Of a stretch of DNA of 64,000 bases, positions 24,421 through 38,246 are shown one piece after another. The translations under genes and the position numbers were made by a program. Below the pieces are notes generated by a model that had not been told where the DNA came from, ran no database searches, and was given only the letters and a program-made list of their open reading frames with translations. Location: NCBI GenBank assembly GCA_949987565.1, contig OX465117.1, positions 1,778,214 to 1,842,213 of the forward strand, in the 5' to 3' direction. Every line of letters starts with the position of its first letter. Position 1 is the first letter of the stretch. The stretch is from Luidia sarsii (taxonomy: Eukaryota; Echinodermata; Asteroidea; Paxillosida; Luidiidae).

Positions 24421-27400
24421 TTGTGTGTGCATACAGCAGTACACAAAAGTCAGTCGACGGAGAGCACCTGCAAAGAAAAATTTACTTTGCTCGTTAATAT
24501 CTCAATCATTATTCTCCCGACAGAGCTAAAACTTGGTCTGCAAACAGGCCTGGAAAACACCTATGCATCAGCGTTGAAACATCTGAAATCGAACATAGTA
24601 TGATGATTTTATGATCAGGCAAAGAGAACCAACCTCTGTCAGCTAGGCAGCTTGTGTGTGCATACAGCAGTACACAAAAGTCAGTCGACGGAGAGCACCT
24701 GCAAAGAAAAATACATTTTGCTCGTTAATATCTCATTCATTATTCTCCCGACAGAGCTAAAACTTGGTCTGCAAACAGGCCTGGAAAACACCTATGCATC
24801 AGCGTTGAAACATCTGAAATCGAACATAGTATGATGATTTTATGATCAAGCAAAGAGAACCAACCTCTGTCAGCTAGGCAGCTTGTGTTTGCATACAGCA
24901 GTACACAACAGTCAGTCGACGGAGAGCACCTGCAAAGAAAAATACACTTTGCTCGTTAATATCTCATTCTTTATTCTCCTGACAAGCCTAAAACTTCGCC
25001 TGCAAACAGGCCTAGAAAACACCTATGCTTCAGCGTTGAAAAATCTGAAATCGAACATAGTATGATGATTTTATGATCAGGCAAACAGAACCAACCTCTG
25101 TCAGATGGGCAGCTTGTAAGTTCATGCTTCAGTACACAACAGTCAGTCGGCGGAGAGCACCTGCAAAGAAAAAAACATTTTGCTCGTTAATATCTCATTT
25201 ATTATTCTCCTGACAAGCCTAAAACTTCGCCTGCAAACAGGCTTTGAAAACACCTATGCATCAGCGTTGAAAAATCTGAAATCGAACATAGTATGATGAT
25301 TTTATGATCAAGCAAAGAGAACCAACCTCTGTCAGCTGGGCAGCTTGTGTGTGCATGCAGAAGTACAAAACAGTCAGTCGGCGGAGAGCACCTGCAAAGA
25401 AAAATACATTTTGCTTGTTAATATGTCATTATTTATTCTCCTGACAAGCCTAAAACTTCGCCTGCAAACAGGCCTAGAAAACACCTATGCTTCAGCGTTG
25501 AAAAATCTGAAATCGAACATAGTATAAGGATTTTATGATCAGGCAAACAGAACCAACCTCTGTCAGCTTGGCAGCTTGTGTGTTCATGCTTCAGTACACA
25601 ACAGTCAGTCGGCGGAGAGCAGCTGCAAAGAAAAATACACTTTGCTCGTTAATATCTCATTCATTTTTCTCCTGATAGAGTTAAAACTTATCCTGCTAAC
25701 AGGCCTTGAAGAAAACTATGCATCAGCGTTGAAAAATCTAAAATCAAACATAGTATGATGATTTTATGATCAAGCAAAGAGAACCAACCTCTGTCAGCTA
25801 GGCAGCTTGTGTGTGCATACAGCAGTACACAACAGTCAGTCGATGGAGAGCACCTGCAAAGAAAAATACATTTTGCTCGTTAATATCTCATTCATTATTC
25901 TCCCGACAGAGCTAAAACTTGGTCTGCAAACAGGCCTGGCAAACACCTATGCATTAGCGTTGAAAAATCTGAAATCGAACATAGTATGATGATTTTATGA
26001 TCAGGCAAACAGAACCAACCTCTGTCAGCTGGGCAGCTTGTGTGTTCATGCTTCAGTACACAACAGTCAGTCGGCGGAGAGCACCTGCAAAGAAAAATAC
26101 ATTTTGCTCGTTAATATCTCATTCATTATTCTCCTGACAGAGCTGAAACTTCGCCTGCAAACAGGCTTGGAAAACACTTATGCATCAGCGTTGAAAAATC
26201 TGAAATCGAACATAGTATGATGATTTTATGATCAGGCAAACAGAACCAACCTCTGTCAGCTGGGCAGCTTGTGTGTGCATGCAGCAGTACACAACAGTCA
26301 GTCGGCGGAGAGCACCTGCAAAGAAAAATACACTTTGCTCGTTAATATCTCAATCATTATTCTCCCGACAGAGCTAAAACTTGGTCTGCAAACAGGCCTG
26401 GAAAACACCTATGCATTAGCGTTGAAACATCTGAAATCAAACATAGTATGATGATTTTATGATCAAGCAAAGAGAACCAACCTCTGTCAGCTAGGCAGCT
26501 TGTGTGTGCATACAGCAGTACACAACAGTCAGTCGACGGAGAGAACCTGCAAAGAAAAATACACTTTGCTCGTTAATATCTCATTCTTTATTCTCCTGAC
26601 AAGCCTAGAACTTCGCCTGCAAACAGGCCTAGAAAACACCTATGCTTCAGCGTTGAAAAATCTGAAATCGAACATAGTATGATGATTTTATGATCAGGCA
26701 ATCAGAACCAACCTCTGTCAGCTGGGCAGCTTGTGTGTTCATGCTTCAGTACACAACAGTCAGTCGGCGGAGAGCAGCTGCAAAGAAAAATACACTTTGC
26801 TCGTTAATATCTCATTCATTTTTCTCCTGACAGAGTTAAAACTTATCCTGCTAACAGGCCTTAAAGAAAACTATGCATCAGCGTTGAAAAATCTAAAATC
26901 AAACATAGTATGATGATTTTATGATCAAGCAAAGAGAACCAACCTCTGTCAGCTAGGCAGCTTGTGTGTGCATGCAGCAGCAAACAACAGTCAGTCGGCG
27001 GAGAGCACCTGCAAACAAAAATACACTTTGCTCGTTAATATCTCAATCATTATTCTCCCGACAGAGCTAAAACTTGGTCTGCAAACAGGCCTGGAAAACA
27101 CCTATGCATTAGCGTTGAAACATCTGAAATCAAACATAGTATGATGATTTTATGATCAAGCAAAGAGAACCAACCTCTGTCAGCTAGGCAGCTTGTGTGT
27201 GCATACAGCAGTACACAACAGTCAGTCGACGGAGAGCACCTGCAAAGAAAAATACACTTTGCTCGTTAATATCTCATTTTTTATTCTCCTGACAAGCCTA
27301 GAACTTCGCCTGCAAACAGGCCTAGAAAATACCTATGCTTCAGCGTTGAAAAATCTGAAATCGAACATAGTATGATGATTTTATGATCAGGCAATCAGAA

Positions 27401-29485
27401 CCAACCTCTGTCAGCTGGGCAGCTTGTGTGTTCATGCTTCAGTACACAACAGTCAGTCGGCGGAGAGCAGCTGCAAAGAAAAATACACTTTGCTCGTTAA
27501 TATCTCATTCATTTTTCTCCTGACAGAGTTAAAACTTATCCTGCTAACAGGCCTTAAAGAAAACTATGCATCAGCGTTGAAAAATCTAAAATCAAACATA
27601 GTATGATGATTTTATGATCAAGCAAAGAGAACCAACCTCTGTCAGCTAGGCAGCTTGTGTGTGCATACAGCAGTACACAACAGTCAGTCGACGGAGAGCA
27701 CCTGCAAAGAAAAATACACTTTGCTCGTTAATATCTCAATCATTATTCTCCCGACAGAGCTAAAACTTGGTCTGCAAACAGGCCTGGAAAACACCTATGC
27801 ATCAGCGTTGAAACATCTGAAATCGAACATAGTATGATGATTTTATGATCAGGCAAAGAGAACCAACCTCTGTCAGCTAGGCAGCTTGTGTGTGCATACA
27901 GCAGTACACAACAGTCAGTCGACGGAGAGCACCTGCAAAGAAAAATTTACTTTGCTCGTTAATATCTCAATCATTATTCTCCCGACAGAGCTAAAACTTT
28001 GCCTGCACACAGGCCTGGAAAACACCTATGCATCAGCGTTGAAACATCTGAAATCGAACATAGTATGATGATTTTATGATCAAGCAAAGAGAACCAACCT
28101 CTGTCAGCTAGGCAGCTTGTGTTTGCATACAGCAGTACACAACAGTCAGTCGACGGAGAGCACCTGCAAAGAAAAATGCACTTTGCTCGTTAATATCTCA
28201 TTCTTTATTCTCCTGACAAGCCTAAAACTTCGCCTGCAAACAGGCCTAGAAAACACCTATGCTTCAGCGTTGAAAAATCTGAAATCGAACATAGTATGAT
28301 GATTTTATGATCAGGCAAACAGAACCAACCTCTGTCAGCTGGGCAGCTTGTGTGTTCATGCTTCAGTACACAACAGTCAGTCGGCGGAGAGCACCTGCAA
28401 AGAAAAATACATTTTGCTCGTTAATATCTCATTCATTATTCTCCGGACAGAGCTGAAACTTCGCCTGCAAACAGGCTTGGAAAACACCTATGCATCAGCG
28501 TTGAAAAATCTGAAATCGAACATAGTATGATGATTTTATGATCAAGCAAAGAGACCCAACCTCTGTCAGCTGGGCAGCTTGTGTGTGCATGCAGCAGTAC
28601 AAAACAGTCAGTCGGCGGAGAGCACCTGCAAAGAAAAATACATATTGCTTGTTAATATGTCATTCATTATTCTCCTGACAGAGCTAAAACTTCGCCTGCA
28701 AACAGGCCTGGAAAACACCTCTGCTTCAGCGTTGAAAAATCTGAAATCAAACATAGTATGATGATTTTATGATCAGGCAAACAGAACCAACCTCTGTCAG
28801 CTGGGCACCTTGTGTGTACAGGCAGCAGTACAAAACAGTCAGTCGGCGGAGAGCACCTGCAAAGAAAAATACATTTTGCTTGTTAATATGTCATTCATTA
28901 TTCTCCTGACAGAGCTAAAACTTCGCCTGCAAACAGGCCTGGAAAACACCTATGCATCAGCATTGAAAAATCTAAAATCGAACATAGTATAATTATTTTA
29001 TGATCAAGCAAAGAACACATACCTCTGTTGGGTTTGGTTTTAATGGTTGGTGTTTGTGGTTTAGTGGTTGTGGTTTACGGCTTAGGTTTTGGGGTTTGGG
29101 TTCGAGTTTGGGGTTTCGGGTTTGGATTTTGGGGTTTGGGGTTCGGGGCTCGGGATTTGGGGTTTGTGGTTTTGGTTAAAAAAACTGAAAACGAACATTT
29201 CCTGAAAATGTTGTGATAAAAAAAGAGAACTAACCTCTGTAAGATATTTACAGCCTGTGTGTGCATACAGCACTACACAACAGTCAGCCGGCAGAGAGCA
29301 CCTGCAAAGAAAAATACACTTTGCTCGTTAATATCTCAATCATTATTCTCCCGACAGAGCTAAAACTTGGTCTGCAAACAGGCCTGGAAAACACCTATGC
29401 ATCAGCGTTGAAAAATCTGAAATCAAACATAGTATGATGATTTTATGATCAAGCAAAGAGAACCAACCTCTGTCAGCTAGGCAGC
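24421..29485 (+). repeat. HOR, 5065 bp, 21 monomers plus cassette
   Basis: Order is p q r s t u v w d e2 g f e2 g h i j k l m, cassette, J. It equals the 11074 unit without a b c2 n o. The first monomer has CACAAAAGTCAG (K9), unlike p at 12229. This mark and GAAAAAAACATTTT in s are shared with the 29486 unit. Confidence 0.92.
29029..29177 (+). repeat. G/T cassette 7
   Basis: Identical by eye to cassette 1. The J behind it leads into p rather than a or v. Confidence 0.92.
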
Positions 29486-32400
29486 TTGTGTGTGCATACA
29501 GCAGTACACAAAAGTCAGTCGACGGAGAGCACCTGCAAAGAAAAATTTACTTTGCTCGTTAATATCTCAATCATTATTCTCCCGACAGAGCTAAAACTTG
29601 GTCTGCAAACAGGCCTGGAAAACACCTATGCATCAGCGTTGAAACATCTGAAATCGAACATAGTATGATGATTTTATGATCAGGCAAAGAGAACCAACCT
29701 CTGTCAGCTAGGCAGCTTGTGTGTGCATACAGCAGTACACAAAAGTCAGTCGACGGAGAGCACCTGCAAAGAAAAATACATTTTGCTCGTTAATATCTCA
29801 TTCATTATTCTCCCGACAGAGCTAAAACTTGGTCTGCAAACAGGCCTGGAAAACACCTATGCATCAGCGTTGAAACATCTGAAATCGAACATAGTATGAT
29901 GATTTTATGATCAAGCAAAGAGAACCAACCTCTGTCAGCTAGGCAGCTTGTGTTTGCATACAGCAGTACACAACAGTCAGTCGACGGAGAGCACCTGCAA
30001 AGAAAAATACACTTTGCTCGTTAATATCTCATTCTTTATTCTCCTGACAAGCCTAAAACTTCGCCTGCAAACAGGCCTAGAAAACACCTATGCTTCAGCG
30101 TTGAAAAATCTGAAATCGAACATAGTATGATGATTTTATGATCAGGCAAACAGAACCAACCTCTGTCAGATGGGCAGCTTGTAAGTTCATGCTTCAGTAC
30201 ACAACAGTCAGTCGGCGGAGAGCACCTGCAAAGAAAAAAACATTTTGCTCGTTAATATCTCATTTATTATTCTCCTGACAAGCCTAAAACTTCGCCTGCA
30301 AACAGGCTTTGAAAACACCTATGCATCAGCGTTGAAAAATCTGAAATCGAACATAGTATGATGATTTTATGATCAAGCAAAGAGAACCAACCTCTGTCAG
30401 CCGGGCAGCTTGTGTGTGCATGCAGAAGTACAAAACAGTCAGTCGGCGGAGAGCACCTGCAAAGAAAAATACATTTTGCTTGTTAATATGTCATTATTTA
30501 TTCTCCTGACAAGCCTAAAACTTCGCCTGCAAACAGGCCTAGAAAACACCTATGCTTCAGCGTTGAAAAATCTGAAATCGAACATAGTATAAGGATTTTA
30601 TGATCAGGCAAACAGAACCAACCTCTGTCAGCTTGGCAGCTTGTGTGTTCATGCTTCAGTACACAACAGTCAGTCGGCGGAGAGCAGCTGCAAAGAAAAA
30701 TACACTTTGCTCGTTAATATCTCATTCATTTTTCTCCTGATAGAGTTAAAACTTATCCTGCTAACAGGCCTTGAAGAAAACTATGCATCAGCGTTGAAAA
30801 ATCTAAAATCAAACATAGTATGATGATTTTATGATCAAGCAAAGAGAACCAACCTCTGTCAGCTAGGCAGCTTGTGTGTGCATACAGCAGTACACAACAG
30901 TCAGTCGATGGAGAGCACCTGCAAAGAAAAATACATTTTGCTCGTTAATATCTCATTCATTATTCTCCCGACAGAGCTAAAACTTGGTCTGCAAACAGGC
31001 CTGGCAAACACCTATGCATTAGCGTTGAAAAATCTGAAATCGAACATAGTATGATGATTTTATGATCAGGCAAACAGAACCAACCTCTGTCAGCTGGGCA
31101 GCTTGTGTGTTCATGCTTCAGTACACAACAGTCAGTCGGCGGAGAGCACCTGCAAAGAAAAATACATTTTGCTCGTTAATATCTCATTCATTATTCTCCT
31201 GACAGAGCTGAAACTTCGCCTGCAAACAGGCTTGGAAAACACTTATGCATCAGCGTTGAAAAATCTGAAATCGAACATAGTATGATGATTTTATGATCAG
31301 GCAAACAGAACCAACCTCTGTCAGCTGGGCAGCTTGTGTGTGCATGCAGCAGTACACAACAGTCAGTCGGCGGAGAGCACCTGCAAAGAAAAATACACTT
31401 TGCTCGTTAATATCTCAATCATTATTCTCCCGACAGAGCTAAAACTTGGTCTGCAAACAGGCCTGGAAAACACCTATGCATTAGCGTTGAAACATCTGAA
31501 ATCAAACATAGTATGATGATTTTATGATCAAGCAAAGAGAACCAACCTCTGTCAGCTAGGCAGCTTGTGTGTGCATACAGCAGTACACAACAGTCAGTCG
31601 ACGGAGAGCACCTGCAAAGAAAAATACACTTTGCTCGTTAATATCTCATTCTTTATTCTCCTGACAAGCCTAGAACTTCGCCTGCAAACAGGCCTAGAAA
31701 ACACCTATGCTTCAGCGTTGAAAAATCTGAAATCGAACATAGTATGATGATTTTATGATCAGGCAATCAGAACCAACCTCTGTCAGCTGGGCAGCTTGTG
31801 TGTTCATGCTTCAGTACACAACAGTCAGTCGGCGGAGAGCAGCTGCAAAGAAAAATACACTTTGCTCGTTAATATCTCATTCATTTTTCTCCTGACAGAG
31901 TTAAAACTTATCCTGCTAACAGGCCTTAAAGAAAACTATGCATCAGCGTTGAAAAATCTAAAATCAAACATAGTATGATGATTTTATGATCAAGCAAAGA
32001 GAACCAACCTCTGTCAGCTAGGCAGCTTGTGTGTGCATGCAGCAGCAAACAACAGTCAGTCGGCGGAGAGCACCTGCAAACAAAAATACACTTTGCTCGT
32101 TAATATCTCAATCATTATTCTCCCGACAGAGCTAAAACTTGGTCTGCAAACAGGCCTGGAAAACACCTATGCATTAGCGTTGAAACATCTGAAATCAAAC
32201 ATAGTATGATGATTTTATGATCAAGCAAAGAGAACCAACCTCTGTCAGCTAGGCAGCTTGTGTGTGCATACAGCAGTACACAACAGTCAGTCGACGGAGA
32301 GCACCTGCAAAGAAAAATACACTTTGCTCGTTAATATCTCATTCTTTATTCTCCTGACAAGCCTAGAACTTCGCCTGCAAACAGGCCTAGAAACTACCTA

Positions 32401-33874
32401 TGCTTCAGCGTTGAAAAATCTGAAATCGAACATAGTATGATGATTTTATGATCAGGCAATCAGAACCAACCTCTGTCAGCTGGGCAGCTTGTGTGTTCAT
32501 GCTTCAGTACACAACAGTCAGTCGGCGGAGAGCAGCTGCAAAGAAAAATACACTTTGCTCGTTAATATCTCATTCATTTTTCTCCTGACAGAGTTAAAAC
32601 TTATCCTGCTAACAGGCCTTAAAGAAAACTATGCATCAGCGTTGAAAAATCTAAAATCAAACATAGTATGATGATTTTATGATCAAGCAAAGAGAACCAA
32701 CCTCTGTCAGCTAGGCAGCTTGTGTGTGCATACAGCAGTACACAACAGTCAGTCGACGGAGAGCACCTGCAAAGAAAAATACACTTTGCTCGTTAATATC
32801 TCAATCATTATTCTCCCGACAGAGCTAAAACTTGGTCTGCAAACAGGCCTGGAAAACACCTATGCATCAGCGTTGAAACATCTGAAATCGAACATAGTAT
32901 GATGATTTTATGATCAGGCAAAGAGAACCAACCTCTGTCAGCTAGGCAGCTTGTGTGTGCATACAGCAGTACACAACAGTCAGTCGACGGAGAGCACCTG
33001 CAAAGAAAAATTTACTTTGCTCGTTAATATCTCAATCATTATTCTCCCGACAGAGCTAAAACTTCGCCTGCACACAGGCCTGGAAAACACCTATGCATCA
33101 GCGTTGAAACATCTGAAATCGAACATAGTATGATGATTTTATGATCAAGCAAAGAGAACCAACCTCTGTCAGCTAGGCAGCTTGTGTTTGCATACAGCAG
33201 TACACAACAGTCAGTCGACGGAGAGCACCTGCAAAGAAAAATGCACTTTGCTCGTTAATATCTCATTCTTTATTCTCCTGACAAGCCTAAAACTTCGCCT
33301 GCAAACAGGCCTAGAAAACACCTATGCTTCAGCGTTGAAAAATCTGAAATCGAACATAGTATGATGATTTTATGATCAGGCAAACAGAACCAACCTCTGT
33401 CAGCTGGGCAGCTTGTGTGTTCATGCTTCAGTACACAACAGTCAGTCGGCGGAGAGCACCTGCAAAGAAAAATACATTTTGCTCGTTAATATCTCATTCA
33501 TTATTCTCCGGACAGAGCTGAAACTTCGCCTGCAAACAGGCTTGGAAAACACCTATGCATCAGCGTTGAAAAATCTGAAATCGAACATAGTATGATGATT
33601 TTATGATCAAGCAAAGAGACCCAACCTCTGTCAGCTGGGCAGCTTGTGTGTGCATGCAGCAGTACAAAACAGTCAGTCGGCGGAGAGCACCTGCAAAGAA
33701 AAATACATATTGCTTGTTAATATGTCATTCATTATTCTCCTGACAGAGCTAAAACTTCGCCTGCAAACAGGCCTGGAAAACACCTCTGCTTCAGCGTTGA
33801 AAAATCTGAAATCAAACATAGTATGATGATTTTATGATCAGGCAAACAGAACCAACCTCTGTCAGCTTGGCACC

Positions 33875-34105
33875 TTGTGTGTACAGGCAGCAGTACAAAA
33901 CAGTCAGTCGGCGGAGAGCACCTGCAAAGAAAAATACATTTTGCTTGTTAATATGTCATTCATTATTCTCCTGACAGAGCTAAAACTTCGCCTGCAAACA
34001 GGCCTAGAAAACACCTATGCTTCAGCGTTGAAAAATCTGAAATCGAACATAGTATGATGATTTTATGATCAGGCAAACAGAACCAACCTCTGTCAGCTGG
34101 GCAGC
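33875..34105 (+). repeat. Chimeric monomer m/j at a trimer duplication
   Basis: The head is of type m (TTGGCACCTTGTGTGTACAG) but the tail is of type j (GGCCTAGAAAAC, TATGCTTCAGCG, TGATGA in place of TAATTA). A second k l m set follows. It is the junction of a three-monomer, 693-bp duplication and has no cassette behind it. Confidence 0.88.
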
Positions 34106-34786
34106 TTGTGTGTTCATGCTTCAGTACACAACAGTCAGTCGGCGGAGAGCACCTGCAAAGAAAAATACATTTTGCTCGTTAATATCTCATTCATTATTCT
34201 CCGGACAGAGCTGAAACTTCGCCTGCAAACAGGCTTGGAAAACACCTATGCATCAGCGTTGAAAAATCTGAAATCGAACATAGTATGATGATTTTATGAT
34301 CAAGCAAAGAGACCCAACCTCTGTCAGCTGGGCAGCTTGTGTGTGCATGCAGCAGTACAAAACAGTCAGTCGGCGGAGAGCACCTGCAAAGAAAAATACA
34401 TATTGCTTGTTAATATGTCATTCATTATTCTCCTGACAGAGCTAAAACTTCGCCTGCAAACAGGCCTGGAAAACACCTCTGCTTCAGCGTTGAAAAATCT
34501 GAAATCAAACATAGTATGATGATTTTATGATCAGGCAAACAGAACCAACCTCTGTCAGCTTGGCACCTTGTGTGTACAGGCAGCAGTACAAAACAGTCAG
34601 TCGGCGGAGAGCACCTGCAAAGAAAAATACATTTTGCTTGTTAATATGTCATTCATTATTCTCCTGACAGAGCTAAAACTTCGCCTGCAAACAGGCCTGG
34701 AAAACACCTATGCATCAGCATTGAAAAATCTAAAATCGAACATAGTATAATTATTTTATGATCAAGCAAAGAACACATACCTCTGT

Positions 34787-34935
34787 TGGGTTTGGTTTTA
34801 ATGGTTGGTGTTTGTGGTTTAGTGGTTGTGGTTTACGGCTTAGGTTTTGGGGTTTGGGTTCGAGTTTGGGGTTTCGGGTTTGGATTTTGGGGTTTGGGGT
34901 TCGGGGCTCGGGATTTGGGGTTTGTGGTTTTGGTT
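34787..34935 (+). repeat. G/T cassette 8
   Basis: Identical by eye to cassette 1. It follows the second of two k-l-m sets; the first set has none. Confidence 0.92.
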
Positions 34936-37900
34936 AAAAAAACTGAAAACGAACATTTCCTGAAAATGTTGTGATAAAAAAAGAGAACTAACCTCTGTAA
35001 GATATTTACAGCCTGTGTGTGCATACAGCACTACACAACAGTCAGCCGGCAGAGAGCACCTGCAAAGAAAAATACACTTTGCTCGTTAATATCTCAATCA
35101 TTATTCTCCCGACAGAGCTAAAACTTGGTCTGCAAACAGGCCTGGAAAACACCTATGCATCAGCGTTGAAAAATCTGAAATCAAACATAGTATGATGATT
35201 TTATGATCAAGCAAAGAGAACCAACCTCTGTCAGCTAGGCAGCTTGTGTGTGCATACAGCAGTACACAACAGTCAGTCGACGGAGAGCACCTGCAAAGAA
35301 AAATACACTTTGCTCGTTAATATCTCATTCTTTATTCTCCTGACAGAGCTAAAACTTGGTCTGCAAACAGGCCTGGAAAACACCTATGCATCAGCGTTGA
35401 AACATCTGAAATCGAACATAGTATGATGATTTTATGATCAGGCAATCAGAACCAACCTCTGTCAGCTGGGCAGCTTGTGTGTGCATGCAGCAGTACACAA
35501 CAGTCAGTCGGCGGAGAGCACCTGCAAAGAAAAATACATTTTGCTCGGTAATATCTCATTCATTATTCTCTTGACAGAGCTAAAACTTCGCCTGCAAACA
35601 GGCCTGGATAACACCTATGCATCAGCGTTGAAACATCTGAAATCGAACATAGTATGATGATTTTATGATCAGGCAAACAGAACCAACCTCTGTCAGCTGG
35701 GCAGCTTGTGTGTGCATGCAGCAGTACACAACAGTCAGTCGGCGGAGAGCACCTGCAAAGAAAAATACATTTTGCTCGTTAATATCTCATTCATTATTCT
35801 CCTGACAGAGCTAAAACTTTGCCTGCAAAGAGGCCTGGAAAACACCTATGCATCAGCGTTGAAAAATCTGAAATCAAACATAGTATGATGATTTAATGAT
35901 CATGCAAACAAAACCAACCTCTGTCAGCCGGGCAGCTTGTGTGTGCTTGCAGCAGTACACAACAGTCAGTCGGCAGAGAGCACCTGCAAAAAAAAATACA
36001 CTTTGATCGTTAATATCTGATTTAATATTCTCCCGACAGAGCTAAAAGTTCGCCTGCAAACAGGCCTGGAAAACACCTATGCTTCAGCGTTGAAAAATCT
36101 GAAATCAAACATAGTATGATGATTTTATGATCAGGCAATCAGAACCAACCTCTGTCAGCTGGGCAGCTTGTGTGTGCATGCTTCAGTACACAACAGTCAG
36201 TCGGCGGAGAGCACCTGCAAAGAAAAATACATTTTGCTCGTTAATATCTCATTCATTATTCTCCCGACAGAGCTAAAACTTGGTCTGCAAACAGGCCTGG
36301 AAAACACCTATGCATCAGCGTTGAAACATCTGAAATCGAACATAGTATGATGATTTTATGATCAAGCAAAGAGAACCAACCTCTGTCAGCTAGGCAGCTT
36401 GTGTTTGCATACAGCAGTACACAACAGTCAGTCGACGGAGAGCACCTGCAAAGAAAAATACACTTTGCTCGTTAATATCTCATTCTTTATTCTCCTGACA
36501 AGCCTAAAACTTCGCCTGCAAACAGGCCTAGAAAACACCTATGCTTCAGCGTTGAAAAATCTGAAATCGAACATAGTATGATGATTTTATGATCAGGCAA
36601 ACAGAACCAACCTCTGTCAGATGGGCAGCTTGTAAGTTCATGCTTCAGTACACAACAGTCAGTCGGCGGAGAGCACCTGCAAAGAAAAAAACATTTTGCT
36701 CGTTAATATCTCATTCATTATTCTCCTGACAAGCCTAAAACTTCGCCTGCAAACAGGCTTTGAAAACACCTATGCATCAGCGTTGAAAAATCTGAAATCG
36801 AACATAGTATGATGATTTTATGATCAAGCAAAGAGAACCAACCTCTGTCAGCTGGGCAGCTTGTGTGTGCATGCAGAAGTACAAAACAGTCAGTCGGCGG
36901 AGAGCACCTGCAAAGAAAAATACATTTTGCTTGTTAATATGTCATTATTTATTCTCCTGACAAGCCTAAAACTTCGCCTGCAAACAGGCCTAGAAAACAC
37001 CTATGCTTCAGCGTTGAAAAATCTGAAATCGAACATAGTATAAGGATTTTATGATCAGGCAAACAGAACCAACCTCTGTCAGCTTGGCAGCTTGTGTGTT
37101 CATGCTTCAGTACACAACAGTCAGTCGGCGGAGAGCAGCTGCAAAGAAAAATACACTTTGCTCGTTAATATCTCATTCATTTTTCTCCTGATAGAGTTAA
37201 AACTTATCCTGCTAACAGGCCTTGAAGAAAACTATGCATCAGCGTTGAAAAATCTAAAATCAAACATAGTATGATGATTTTATGATCAAGCAAAGAGAAC
37301 CAACCTCTGTCAGCTAGGCAGCTTGTGTGTGCATACAGCAGTACACAACAGTCAGTCGATGGAGAGCACCTGCAAAGAAAAATACATTTTGCTCGTTAAT
37401 ATCTCATTCATTATTCTCCCGACAGAGCTAAAACTTGGTCTGCAAACAGGCCTGGCAAACACCTATGCATTAGCGTTGAAAAATCTGAAATCGAACATAG
37501 TATGATGATTTTATGATCAGGCAAACAGAACCAACCTCTGTCAGCTGGGCAGCTTGTGTGTTCATGCTTCAGTACACAACAGTCAGTCGGCGGAGAGCAC
37601 CTGCAAAGAAAAATACATTTTGCTCGTTAATATCTCATTCATTATTCTCCTGACAGAGCTGAAACTTCGCCTGCAAACAGGCTTGGAAAACACTTATGCA
37701 TCAGCGTTGAAAAATCTGAAATCGAACATAGTATGATGATTTTATGATCAGGCAAACAGAACCAACCTCTGTCAGCTGGGCAGCTTGTGTGTGCATGCAG
37801 CAGTACACAACAGTCAGTCGGCGGAGAGCACCTGCAAAGAAAAATACACTTTGCTCGTTAATATCTCAATCATTATTCTCCCGACAGAGCTAAAACTTGG

Positions 37901-38015
37901 TCTGCAAACAGGCCTGGAAAACACCTATGCATTAGCGTTGAAACATCTGAAATCAAACATAGTATGATGATTTTATGATCAAGCAAAGAGAACCAACCTC
38001 TGTCAGCTAGGCAGC

Positions 38016-38246
38016 TTGTGTGTGCATACAGCAGTACACAACAGTCAGTCGACGGAGAGCACCTGCAAAGAAAAATACACTTTGCTCGTTAATATCTCAA
38101 TCATTATTCTCCCGACAGAGCTAAAACTTTGCCTGCACACAGGCCTGGAAAACACCTATGCATCAGCGTTGAAACATCTGAAATCGAACATAGTATGATG
38201 ATTTTATGATCAAGCAAAGAGAACCAACCTCTGTCAGCTAGGCAGC
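38016..38246 (+). repeat. Chimeric monomer h/i at a six-monomer deletion
   Basis: The head matches h (GAAAAATACAC) and the tail matches i (CTTTGCCTGCACACAGG). It lies directly between d and j, where other units have e2 g f e2 g h i, so a 1386-bp segment was lost in register. Confidence 0.82.

Larger units (their letters stand above)
29486..35243 (+). repeat. HOR, 5758 bp, 24 monomers plus cassette, with k-l-m duplicated
   Basis: Order is p q r s t u v w d e2 g f e2 g h i j k l m/j k l m, cassette, J. It matches the previous unit except for an extra 693-bp block (three monomers) before the cassette. Private marks: AGAAACTACC in e2 (32258, T46) and CTTCGCCTGCAC in monomer i (32951, R39 instead of C39). 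Confidence 0.92.
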
